NCBI GenBank assembly: GCA_017438525.1 | Contig: JAFRVI010000048.1 | Span: forward strand, 1 to 42,571 | Length of the DNA: 42,571 nucleotides | Source of the DNA: Clostridia bacterium | Lineage (GTDB): Bacteria; Bacillota; Clostridia; Oscillospirales; RGIG8002 | Reading direction: 5' to 3' | Shown here: positions 7,131 to 13,359 of the stretch, one piece after another | Numbering within the stretch: position 1 is the first letter of the stretch | How the letters are laid out: each line of letters begins with the position of its first letter | Notes under the pieces: generated by a model | Database searches by the model: none | What the model was told of the DNA's origin: nothing | Seen by the model: only the letters and a program-made list of their open reading frames with translations | Translations under genes and position numbers: made by a program

Positions 7131-8060
7131 TTATATTTTCAGCTCCGCGGAAAGTATGCACGCGGTGCAGGCGCGTCCGGCGGAGTCGCAGGGCGAAAGT
7201 CCCGCTTTTTCGCGGTCGACGCCGTAGAGAAAGCGGCTTTCCGCGCCGTCGATCTTTATATATCCGTCGTCGCGGAGGGTGATTATCGCGCTCAACGGAT
7301 CCTCGTATATCAGCGTGTGCCCGACGAGGCAGTATTTCTCGCGCAGCTCCGGCGGGAAGAGGTCGTGCGGCTTGCTTATCCAGTGGTAGGACGCGGAGTT
7401 GAGGTCGAGGAAGGCGATGCCGTTCTCGACGACCAGTCCGTCCATATGGTGGTGTCCGTTTATCGCCATGAATATACGCCTTTTGTCGCGATTGAGCTCA
7501 CCGAGCAGGGCGAAGACCTCGTCGTGCTCCGCCGCGGACATACGGTTGTTCGGGCGCTCAAGGCTGAAGTGACTCAACAGCACGCAGGGGTAAGGCGAGC
7601 CCGTTACGGCTTCGACAAACCACTCGCGCTGGCGCTCCTCGAAGGTGGCGAGCGCCGTGCCGGCGGGCATCCTGACGCTGTTGCCGAGGGTGTAGTGCAC
7701 CGCTTCGCCGTCCACGCGCGCGTAGTTCAGGTCGAGCACGATGAAGCGGAAACCGCCGCGATCGAAGAAGTAGTAGCCGCGCTCGAGCCCGTACGCCTCC
7801 AGCGCCTGCTCGAAGGTGCTGTCCTCGAACTCGTGGTTGCCGAGGACGTGGTACGCCGGCATCGGCGCCGACTCGAAGCGCTCTATTATGTCGGCGCGTT
7901 CGTGCGGCGCGTGGCAGAGGTCGCCGAGCTGGACGATAAACTCCGCGCCGGAGGCCTCCGCGCGCGCGATTATCGCGTCCAGGCGCTTCTCCGCGTCGGT
8001 GTAAAATATGCCGGGGTGATAATGCAGGTCGGCAAACGTGCAGAACTTTATTTCGTTCAT
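7131..8060 (-). CDS. Calcineurin-like metallophosphoesterase
   Basis: 309-residue cytoplasmic metallophosphoesterase. The five signature blocks are present: FADLHYH (D-x-H), GDLCH, LGNHEF (GNHE), LSHFS and NGHHH, which build the dinuclear metal site. The arrangement resembles CpdA/Icc-type class III phosphodiesterases, with a C-terminal extension that includes NLNSASYHWISKPHDLFP. The ATG at 8060 is preferred over an upstream in-frame ATG because GGGGAGG lies 7 bases before it. It is the first gene of the leftward run into HAD phosphatase and sufC. A TTGAAC-N17-TATAAT promoter lies at 8103-8131. Confidence 0.92.
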   Translation of the reverse strand: MNEIKFCTFADLHYHPGIFYTDAEKRLDAIIARAEASGAEFIVQLGDLCHAPHERADIIERFESAPMPAYHVLGNHEFEDSTFEQALEAYGLERGYYFFDRGGFRFIVLDLNYARVDGEAVHYTLGNSVRMPAGTALATFEERQREWFVEAVTGSPYPCVLLSHFSLERPNNRMSAAEHDEVFALLGELNRDKRRIFMAINGHHHMDGLVVENGIAFLDLNSASYHWISKPHDLFPPELREKYCLVGHTLIYEDPLSAIITLRDDGYIKIDGAESRFLYGVDREKAGLSPCDSAGRACTACILSAELKI

Positions 8061-8102
8061 TTTTTCGCCTCCCCTTCTCCCGCGCATTCAAGGCGGTAAT
8101 AT

Positions 8103-8131
8103 ATTATAACAAAAAACGGAGCGCAGTTCAA
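8103..8131 (-). promoter_or_regulatory. Sigma-A-type promoter for the metallophosphoesterase-suf run
   Basis: On the minus strand: -35 TTGAAC (8126-8131), 17-base spacer, -10 TATAAT (8103-8108). The -35 box falls in the loop and the spacer in one arm of the terminator of the preceding gene (8111-8150), so the upstream terminator and this promoter share sequence. Confidence 0.75.
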
Positions 8132-8150
8132 TACCCGCGCTCCGTTTTTA
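8111..8150 (-). terminator. Terminator of the Ser-rich lipoprotein gene
   Basis: Stem AACGGAGCGC / GCGCTCCGTT with a 12-base loop, flanked by A6 and T5, so it can end transcription in both directions. It lies 19 bases after the stop at 8169. Confidence 0.9.
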
Positions 8151-8168
8151 TTATTTGTTTTCGTCCGT

Positions 8169-8810
8169 TTAATTATCGTATGAGTAGGTGATCGACGACC
8201 TGCAGCCGAGACCGACGTTGAGCTTCGCGCCGGGCGAAATCACCATCGCCGCGCCGCTGAAGGTGAAGGCGTGAACGGCGTACTGCCCCGCCTCGATGCG
8301 GACGCCGTCAATGCTGCCGAAGCTGCCGGTCGCGATGGTGCCGGCCTCGTTGCTGCTTATTGTCAGCTCATTGATCTCGAGGTTATAGACCGCCTTGTCG
8401 CGCCCGTTGATGATGAAGCACTCGGCGTAAAGACTGCCGTCCTGCTTCCAGCAGACGTAGCGCAGTCTCATGGTGACCTTGCCGGGATCGGCGGCGGTGT
8501 TGCTGCTCTTGAAGTAGTTGTTCGGGTCATACGCGGACGCTTCGGAGGAAGCGGGCTGCTCCGGCGAGGACTCCGGCGGAGCTTCCGCCGGCTCGGAGGA
8601 GGACGATGACGATGACGACTCGGAGGACGGGCCGAAAAGCGTCGAGCCGCCGTTTCCGCTTCCCGAGGAGGAACTTCCCTCTTCGGAACCCCTGTTCCAG
8701 CCGAAGATGTCGGTCTGATCCCCGCCATGCGCGGGCCGGTTTTCGTTTCCGCAGGCGGCGAGCGCGAATACGAGCAGCGCCGCGAGGATTATTGCCGTGA
8801 GCTTCTTCAT
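8169..8810 (-). CDS. Lipoprotein with Ser-rich linker and C-terminal beta domain
   Basis: 213-residue predicted lipoprotein. The start MKKLTAIILAALL at 8810 is chosen over a longer frame because AGGAGG sits 7 bases upstream. The lipobox LAAC is followed by a low-complexity Ser/Glu/Pro/Gly linker (about residues 45-95) with long Ser runs. The C-terminal part (about 110-213) is beta-rich: VTMRLRYVCWKQDGSLYAECFI, AVYNLEINELTISS, IEAGQYAVHAFTFSG. That pattern loosely recalls the SLAP-type domain of Firmicute surface proteins, but similarity is weak. The linker should hold the domain away from the membrane. It is monocistronic, with its own promoter at 8880-8908 and terminator at 8111-8150. Confidence 0.85.
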   Translation of the reverse strand: MKKLTAIILAALLVFALAACGNENRPAHGGDQTDIFGWNRGSEEGSSSSGSGNGGSTLFGPSSESSSSSSSSEPAEAPPESSPEQPASSEASAYDPNNYFKSSNTAADPGKVTMRLRYVCWKQDGSLYAECFIINGRDKAVYNLEINELTISSNEAGTIATGSFGSIDGVRIEAGQYAVHAFTFSGAAMVISPGAKLNVGLGCRSSITYSYDN

Positions 8811-8879
8811 GTTATCGCCTCCTGTTATTCGTACGCCGCGTAACGCGATCCGCCGCAGCGTCATTCATTATATGTGAAG

Positions 8880-8908
8880 ATTATAGCAGATAGCCGCGCG
8901 GAATGCAA
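8880..8908 (-). promoter_or_regulatory. Promoter of the Ser-rich lipoprotein
   Basis: Minus strand TTGCAT (8903-8908), 17 bases, TATAAT (8880-8885). A second TATAAT at 8867-8872 lacks a matching -35. The remaining bases up to 9022 show no gene. Confidence 0.65.
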
Positions 8909-9022
8909 GGAGTTTTTGCCGGAGGCGAATATCCGCGGCAATCGGTCATTAGTCCGCTATTAAAAAACGGGGAACAACCGAGCCGGCCGAAATGCTGTGC
9001 ACAAGACGCCGCTTCAGGATCG

Positions 9023-10024
9023 TCAATTAACCTTCGTGCGTTTCTTCAGCCACAGCACAGTATCACGAATACTGTTTTTCAGAGGACGGGGAGCATATCC
9101 GAAAGCCGCGGCCGCGGCTTTTCTGCTGAAGCGGCTGTTGGAATCGAGCACGGCGACGGAATAAGGAGTAAAGTAAAGCGTCTGCTTTTTCCTCAAACTC
9201 CGCTTTTCATAGACAGGCGCCACCAGCTTCGCGAAACAAATCGGCAGGAATGAAACCATCCGCTTTAGCCCGAGGTTTTTCTTCGCCGCGTCAAGTATGT
9301 CGCGTATGGACGCATACTGCCCGGAGAGGATATAGCCGCGTCCGGCTTGTCCGTGCTCCGCGCAGGAGACGATACCTGCCGCGACATCGCGCACATCCAC
9401 AAAATCATAACCGCCCCTCACGGCAAAAGGAAGCTTTCCGGCAAGGAAAGACATCAGCATATTTGTAATACTGCCCTTCCCGACGTCCCCGGGACCTATG
9501 ATACCGGAAGGGAAAACCACACTGGCATTCAGGCCGCGGCCGGCTGCTTCAAGAACAAGAGAGGTGGCGATGGCTTTGCTTTTAGCGTAATCGCCTCTCA
9601 CCATATCGGGTGAAAAGACCGCGTCCTCCGTGATCTCCGTTCCCTTCGGCTTTTCGGGAATCGCATGGACGGAACTGACATATACCAACTTGCCTACGCC
9701 GTTTTTTTCGCAATGGCGCAGTATATTGTTTGTGCCGCCGACATTCACCCGATAGATCCGATCTCCCGGATCAGAGGCCACCGAAACGATACCCGCGCAA
9801 TGAATGACGCAGGTATCGCCGCCTGCGCCGGCAAAAAAACGCTCCAGCGAAGCATCGTCGCACACGTCGCCGCAAACGACAGCGGCTTCCTGCGGCAAAT
9901 CGGCGGCCAGCGGATCGTTTTTTAATACCAGAACCCTGATCTCCGCCTCCTTCTTTATAAGCTCGGCGAGAACCGCGCGGCCGAGAAAGCCGCTTGCTCC
10001 CGTAACTAAATATTTCTCGAACAT
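9023..10024 (-). CDS. NAD(P)-dependent epimerase/dehydratase (extended SDR)
   Basis: 333-residue extended short-chain dehydrogenase/reductase. The nucleotide-binding motif is VTGASGFLGRAV (TGxxGxxG) at residues 7-18; CGDVCD and CAGIVSVA follow. The catalytic motif has YVSSVHAIP (Ser) and the Y-x-x-x-K pair in GDYAKSKA. The substrate part resembles dihydroflavonol-4-reductase-like and NDP-sugar epimerase proteins; the exact substrate is not predictable. The RBS GGGAGG precedes ATG. It is divergent from a TetR-type regulator with overlapping promoters, so that regulator probably controls it. Codon use is a little less GC-rich than in the core genes. Confidence 0.88.
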   Translation of the reverse strand: MFEKYLVTGASGFLGRAVLAELIKKEAEIRVLVLKNDPLAADLPQEAAVVCGDVCDDASLERFFAGAGGDTCVIHCAGIVSVASDPGDRIYRVNVGGTNNILRHCEKNGVGKLVYVSSVHAIPEKPKGTEITEDAVFSPDMVRGDYAKSKAIATSLVLEAAGRGLNASVVFPSGIIGPGDVGKGSITNMLMSFLAGKLPFAVRGGYDFVDVRDVAAGIVSCAEHGQAGRGYILSGQYASIRDILDAAKKNLGLKRMVSFLPICFAKLVAPVYEKRSLRKKQTLYFTPYSVAVLDSNSRFSRKAAAAAFGYAPRPLKNSIRDTVLWLKKRTKVN

Positions 10025-10055
10025 AATGCTCCCCTCCCTTTTTAATAAACATGTG

Positions 10056-10084
10056 TTGATTATCTTTCACTCTTATAGTATAAT
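10056..10084 (+). promoter_or_regulatory. Promoter of the TetR-type regulator
   Basis: TTGATT (10056-10061), 17-base spacer, TATAAT (10079-10084). Its -10 overlaps the -10 of the leftward promoter at 10077-10105, so the two should compete for RNA polymerase. Confidence 0.65.
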
Positions 10085-10105
10085 ATATATGCGCAGAGAA
10101 AGCAA
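10077..10105 (-). promoter_or_regulatory. Promoter of the epimerase gene
   Basis: Minus strand TTGCTT (10100-10105), 17 bases, TATACT (10077-10082), overlapping the regulator promoter by four bases of the -10 region. The epimerase start is at 10024. Confidence 0.55.
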
Positions 10106-10159
10106 CCAACAGTGTTTTTCAATAAGAAAGAAAAGCAACAGAAGGTCATACTGTGTTGC
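10102..10159. promoter_or_regulatory. Imperfect inverted repeat, candidate TetR operator
   Basis: GCAACCAACAGT (10102-10113) is mirrored by ACTGTGTTGC (10150-10159) across a 36-base A-rich spacer, inside the 5' leader of the regulator and at the -35 of the epimerase promoter. A further AGCAACAG lies between. The arms are far apart, so two half-sites rather than one operator are possible. Confidence 0.35.
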
Positions 10160-10194
10160 TAAGAATTAAAACTATTTGTGTGCGGGGTGGTTTG

Positions 10195-10743
10195 ATGAAA
10201 AGGAGCGACGCAAGAGTGCGCTATACGCAGCGCGTATTGAAAGAATCGTTTTTATCTCTGCTGATGGAGAAACCCGTCAATAAGATCACCGTCAAAGAGG
10301 TCTGCGAATCGGCTGAGTTGAACAGAGCGACCTTCTATGCGCACTACAGCGATTGCTTTGCGCTGATGGAAAGCATCGAGCAGGAGCTTCTCGAAGCATT
10401 CAGGCAGTCTCTGCGCCTGATCAACGGCTTTGACGTTAGCGCGCTGATCGCGGCGATCTACTCGATAGCGGAACAGCATGAAGAATCCTGCCGCGTTCTG
10501 ATCTTCAACGGCGCAAGCCCTTCCGTTCTCGGCAAGATGATCGACCTTGCCAGAGAATCGAGCATTGCAGCTTGGAGGCAGCAGCTTCACCATGCGTCCG
10601 ACGCCGAGCTCGAAATGCTCTATACACATCTGTCAAGCGGTCTTATGAACGTTGTGCTTGACGGGTATGACAAATACAGCCGGGACGAAGTGATCTCCTT
10701 TGTCAACCGCATCGTCAAAAGCAGTCTGTCCCTGTTCCGCTGA
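10195..10743 (+). CDS. TetR/AcrR-family transcriptional regulator
   Basis: 182-residue regulator. The start MKRSDARVRYTQRVL at 10195 is chosen (GGGGTGG 4 bases upstream). The N-terminal TetR helix-turn-helix spans about residues 10-60, with LMEKPVNKITVKEVCESAELNRATFYAHYSD, the typical T-V-K-E-V-C ... N-R-x-T-F-Y-x-H-Y pattern. The rest is all-helical, like the C-terminal domain of DhaS-type TetR proteins. The ligand is unknown. It is divergent from the epimerase with overlapping promoters and probably autoregulated. Low GC relative to the flanking core genes hints that the epimerase-regulator pair was acquired together. Confidence 0.9.
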   Translation: MKRSDARVRYTQRVLKESFLSLLMEKPVNKITVKEVCESAELNRATFYAHYSDCFALMESIEQELLEAFRQSLRLINGFDVSALIAAIYSIAEQHEESCRVLIFNGASPSVLGKMIDLARESSIAAWRQQLHHASDAELEMLYTHLSSGLMNVVLDGYDKYSRDEVISFVNRIVKSSLSLFR

Positions 10744-10817
10744 TCCTCACTTTGCTGTGATTATCGCTCGAAGCCGCAAATCCGAGAGTATTACAAAATG
10801 ATATATCCGTTCCTTAA

Positions 10818-10900
10818 TACGCCGCAGGCGTATATCATCCGCGCAAGCGGATATCATATGCGGAGCATATATCATCCGTTCCGAAAGGAACGGATATCAT
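10818..10900. repeat. Array of mini-hairpins separated by ATATCAT
   Basis: Four short perfect palindromes follow one another: TACGCC-gca-GGCGTA, CCGC-gcaa-GCGG, ATATGC-gga-GCATAT and CCGTTCC-gaaa-GGAACGG. ATATCAT occurs after each (10832, 10851, 10869, 10894). A fifth, larger hairpin follows directly at 10901. Stem sequences differ while the heptamer is constant, so this is not a simple tandem repeat. I recall comparable ATATCAT-linked palindromes in other Clostridia but cannot verify it. Confidence 0.8.
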
Positions 10901-10936
10901 TGCAAAAGAGCGATGCTTTCGCATCGCTCTTTTGCA
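10901..10936. terminator. 16-bp hairpin abutting the tRNA 3' end
   Basis: TGCAAAAGAGCGATGC / GCATCGCTCTTTTGCA with loop TTTC. It begins at the base next to the tRNA CCA end and could both terminate or process the tRNA transcript (minus strand) and end the regulator transcript (plus strand). No long T-run follows in either direction. Confidence 0.65.
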
Positions 10937-11011
10937 TGGCACCCCCTGCGAGAATCGAACTCACAACTAGCCCTTAGGAGGGGCTTGTTATATCCATTTA
11001 ACTAAGGAGGC
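10937..11011 (-). tRNA. tRNA-Arg, anticodon CCT
   Basis: 75 bases on the minus strand, CCA encoded. The acceptor stem is GCCTCCT with AGGGGGT (two G-T pairs), the D stem GTTA/TAAC with GG in the loop, and the anticodon stem AGCCC/GGGCT with loop CTCCTAA, giving anticodon CCT for AGG codons. The T arm is GTGAG-TTCGATT-CTCGC, discriminator G. It lies only 25 bases downstream of the sugar-binding protein gene with no obvious promoter of its own. A decayed copy is at 12208-12283. Confidence 0.93.
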
Positions 11012-11036
11012 GTATTCGGTTTTCGCGCGGCTTTTA

Positions 11037-12122
11037 TTATTTCAATTCGTCTTCGGTGTAAAATCCGGAATCTATGAGTATCTCTGTATAACTGTCTTTG
11101 TCCACGACTTCGGGCTCGCAGACGAACGCCGGGACGGTTAAAACGCCGTTATCATATCTTTCACTGTCGTTTATCATCACGGTTCCGCCATTGACAAGCG
11201 ACTTCATCATCTCCACGGCTCTTGAAGCGAGCGTTTCCGTATCGCAGAAGAGGGACATCGACTGCTTGCCGCTCAAAATGTATTTAACGTTTTCTTTTTC
11301 GCATCCCGAGCCGGTTATGATCGGCCACGCGCCTCTATAATTGTATTCGAGCGATTTCACGACGCCGCTTGCGCAGGAATCGCTTGAACACAATACCGCG
11401 TGAAGCGTCGTGCCGTCCGAATAATTTGCGAAAATGACAGCGTCCATTCTCGACATCGCCGCTTCACCGGCCCACGCCGCCGTCGCGACTTCTTTGAAAT
11501 CGACCTTACCGGAACGGACGTTAAGCTTGCCCTCGTCTATATAGGGAGTAAGCACATCCATCGCGCCCGAAAACATCATACTCGCTTTTCCGTCGCTCGG
11601 ATCTCCGGCGACAAACTCGATATTATACGGACCGGCGGTCGCGTCAAGGTCCAGACTATCTCTGATATATTCCGCCTGCTTATGACCTGTCATATACGAA
11701 TCAAACGCGACGTAATAGGATACCGCGTCCGAATTCATCAGCATTCTGTCATAAGATATGACGGGAACGTTTTTTCCTTTGGCTGCGTCAAGGACGGTCC
11801 CGAGCGCCTCGCCCTCTACCGGCGCGATTATCAGATAGTTGCATCCGGAATTAAGCATATTCTCTATCTGCTCCACCTGCGTCGCGACATCGTTTGACGC
11901 GTAATCGAGAACTGCCGCGTATCCAAGCTCCGACAGCCCCTCTTTCATCAGGTCTCCCGCGCGGTTCCACACATCGTCGTCTTCGGTGGGCAGGGAAATG
12001 CCGATATTTACGATTCTGGTTCCTCCGACGGCAGGCTCCTCGGGCGGCGCGTTTTCAGCGCATCCCGCAAATACGCCGGCGATCATGGCGAGTGCAAGCA
12101 ATATAACGACGGCTTTTTTCAT
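11037..12122 (-). CDS. ChvE-like sugar ABC-transporter binding lipoprotein (orphan)
   Basis: 361-residue periplasmic-binding-protein family 1 (sugar type, PF13407-like) lipoprotein. The signal peptide MKKAVVILLALAMIAGVFAG ends at lipobox FAGC. The mature part aligns from memory with ChvE/multiple sugar-binding proteins: NIGISLPTEDDDVWNRAG, QIENMLNSGCNYLIIAPVEG, VISYDRMLMNSDAVSYYVAFD, YNIEFVAGDPSDGKA, ITGSGCEKENVKYILSGKQSMSLF (shown only in part). No permease or ATPase gene adjoins it, so it either feeds a distant transporter or signals to a sensor. The RBS is GGGAG. It lies between a tRNA relic upstream and intact tRNA-Arg downstream, all in the same direction. Confidence 0.9.
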   Translation of the reverse strand: MKKAVVILLALAMIAGVFAGCAENAPPEEPAVGGTRIVNIGISLPTEDDDVWNRAGDLMKEGLSELGYAAVLDYASNDVATQVEQIENMLNSGCNYLIIAPVEGEALGTVLDAAKGKNVPVISYDRMLMNSDAVSYYVAFDSYMTGHKQAEYIRDSLDLDATAGPYNIEFVAGDPSDGKASMMFSGAMDVLTPYIDEGKLNVRSGKVDFKEVATAAWAGEAAMSRMDAVIFANYSDGTTLHAVLCSSDSCASGVVKSLEYNYRGAWPIITGSGCEKENVKYILSGKQSMSLFCDTETLASRAVEMMKSLVNGGTVMINDSERYDNGVLTVPAFVCEPEVVDKDSYTEILIDSGFYTEDELK

Positions 12123-12207
12123 AATGCAACTCCCTCTTCGGCTGTTCAGTGATATATTATCTTACGCCGATTTCAAGTGTTTTTGCGTCTGAATAAAATA
12201 TGCCCGC

Positions 12208-12283
12208 CGGCGCGCCTGAAACGAATCGAACGTCCGCCCCTTCGCTTATGAGGAGCTTGTTATATCCGTTTAGCATAAGAGGC
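12208..12283 (-). pseudogene. Decayed full-length tRNA (relic related to tRNA-Arg CCT)
   Basis: The minus strand reads GCCTCTT..., identical to the intact tRNA through GGATATAACAAGC in the D arm, keeping the TTCGATTC T-loop and sharing the 5' flank AAACCGAATAC with it. The anticodon stem pairs at only two of five positions (AGCTC with GCGAA), the acceptor has C-C and T-C mismatches, and CCA is CCG. The loop would read CAT. It is therefore not expected to function. A consensus promoter lies just upstream (12310-12338). Confidence 0.75.
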
Positions 12284-12309
12284 GTATTCGGTTTCGTTTT
12301 GCAAATGCT

Positions 12310-12338
12310 ATTATATATCCTCGGGCGGCGATTGTCAA
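12310..12338 (-). promoter_or_regulatory. Consensus promoter in front of the tRNA relic
   Basis: Minus strand TTGACA (12333-12338), exactly 17 bases, TATAAT (12310-12315), a perfect sigma-A consensus. Predicted start about 12303, some 20 bases before the relic. It would read through the relic into the sugar-binding gene and tRNA-Arg. Confidence 0.85.
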
Positions 12339-12386
12339 TATTTCTTTCCGAATTATTCCGCGACAAAAGTCTTCTGCGGCTATTGC

Positions 12387-12414
12387 TTTACGGCGTCCGA
12401 TATGTTATTATAAT
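12387..12414 (+). promoter_or_regulatory. Promoter of the PHP phosphoesterase gene
   Basis: TTTACG (12387-12392), 16 bases, TATAAT (12409-12414), 35 bases before the ATG at 12449. The -35 is poor; TTGCTT at 12384 with TATTAT at 17 bases is an alternative. Confidence 0.5.
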
Positions 12415-12448
12415 ACCTGTAAAATCAAGTTTAAACGGACGCGATGAA

Positions 12449-13138
12449 ATGATAAACAAATACACCTACGAGCTCCACTCGCACACCTCCGAAGTCAGCG
12501 GCTGCGCGGAAGTCCCGGCCGCCGAAAGCTACCGTATGCACGAAAGCGCCGGCTTCGACGGCATCGTGATAACCGACCATTTCTACACCGACGCGCTCAA
12601 CGACCGATACAGCCGCGTATGGGAGGAGCGCGCCTACGGCTATATGACCGGCTACCGCAAAATGAAGGAGCTCGCGCGCGACGGCTTCACCGTTATGCTC
12701 GGGCTGGAGTTCCGCTTCCACGATTCGCCGAACGACTACCTCATCTTCGGCATAACGCCGGAGCTGCTGACCGCCTCGCCGGACATCGACCTTTACGACA
12801 AGCGGCAGCTGCGCGACTGGGCGGACGAGCACGGGCTGCTGATTGTTCAGGCGCACCCCTTCCGCGGGAGCTGCACGCCGGCGGAGCCGTGGTTCCTCGA
12901 CGGCGTGGAGGTCTATAACGGGCATCCGTGGCATAATTCGCGCAACGATATGGCGCTCGCTTTCGCCGAGGAACACGGACTGATACAGACCTCCGGCAGC
13001 GACTTCCATCACCCCGGAATGCTCGCCAGAGGCGGCATCGCGACCGACTTCCCCATCCGCTCCGAACGCGAGCTGGTCGACGTGCTGAAAAGCGGAAGCT
13101 ACCAGCTGATGAAGACCGAAAGCGGCTTCTGCTATTGA
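12449..13138 (+). CDS. PHP-domain phosphoesterase
   Basis: 229-residue PHP-fold metal-dependent phosphoesterase. The start MINKYTYELHSHTSE at 12449 is used; the long in-frame extension upstream crosses the tRNA relic and promoters and is not coding. Metal motifs: ELHSHTSEVSG (HxH), ITDHF (D-H), GLEFRF (E), QAHPFR (H) and the final GSDFHHPG (D-x-H). This is the set found in PolC/DnaE PHP domains and stand-alone histidinol-phosphatase-like or nucleotide phosphatases. The substrate is not predictable. It is transcribed alone, ending at a good terminator (13155-13182). Confidence 0.88.
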   Translation: MINKYTYELHSHTSEVSGCAEVPAAESYRMHESAGFDGIVITDHFYTDALNDRYSRVWEERAYGYMTGYRKMKELARDGFTVMLGLEFRFHDSPNDYLIFGITPELLTASPDIDLYDKRQLRDWADEHGLLIVQAHPFRGSCTPAEPWFLDGVEVYNGHPWHNSRNDMALAFAEEHGLIQTSGSDFHHPGMLARGGIATDFPIRSERELVDVLKSGSYQLMKTESGFCY

Positions 13139-13154
13139 AAAGGATATGCCCCTG

Positions 13155-13182
13155 CGGAGAGACGGATGTCTCTCCGTTTTTT
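13155..13182 (+). terminator. Terminator of the PHP gene
   Basis: CGGAGAGAC-GGAT-GTCTCTCCG followed by TTTTTT, 16 bases after the stop. Confidence 0.92.
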
Positions 13183-13276
13183 CACCGCAAACGACTGAGT
13201 TGAATGAACAATCCACGCAAAAAACACGGCGGCGCGGTAATATCCTCGGCGCCTCATTTTTTCGGTAAAAAAGCCA

Positions 13277-13305
13277 TTGCAAACTGCCGCGCGCTGTTGT
13301 ATAAT
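13277..13305 (+). promoter_or_regulatory. Promoter of the HD-GYP gene
   Basis: TTGCAA (13277-13282), 17 bases, TATAAT (13300-13305), 54 bases before ATG at 13360. Confidence 0.8.
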
Positions 13306-13359
13306 ATAAGCGTCGGATGAATAAATATAGATTCCCCGGGACAATTACGAGGTCATTAT

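Noticed and set aside
5457-8099. 880-residue rightward frame
   Set aside because: Antisense to scaffold, sufC, HAD and metallophosphoesterase genes, whose motifs are complete; a GC-rich shadow frame.
10818-10900. CRISPR array
   Set aside because: The constant part is only 7 bases and the variable parts are palindromes, with no cas gene.
11012-12283. Integrase-type genomic island at tRNA-Arg
   Set aside because: The shared sequence includes the tRNA 5' half and upstream flank rather than a short 3' att core, and there is no integrase; a tRNA duplication explains it better.
12200-12448. N-terminal extension of the PHP protein
   Set aside because: It crosses the tRNA relic and two promoters; the PHP fold begins right at the ATG at 12449.
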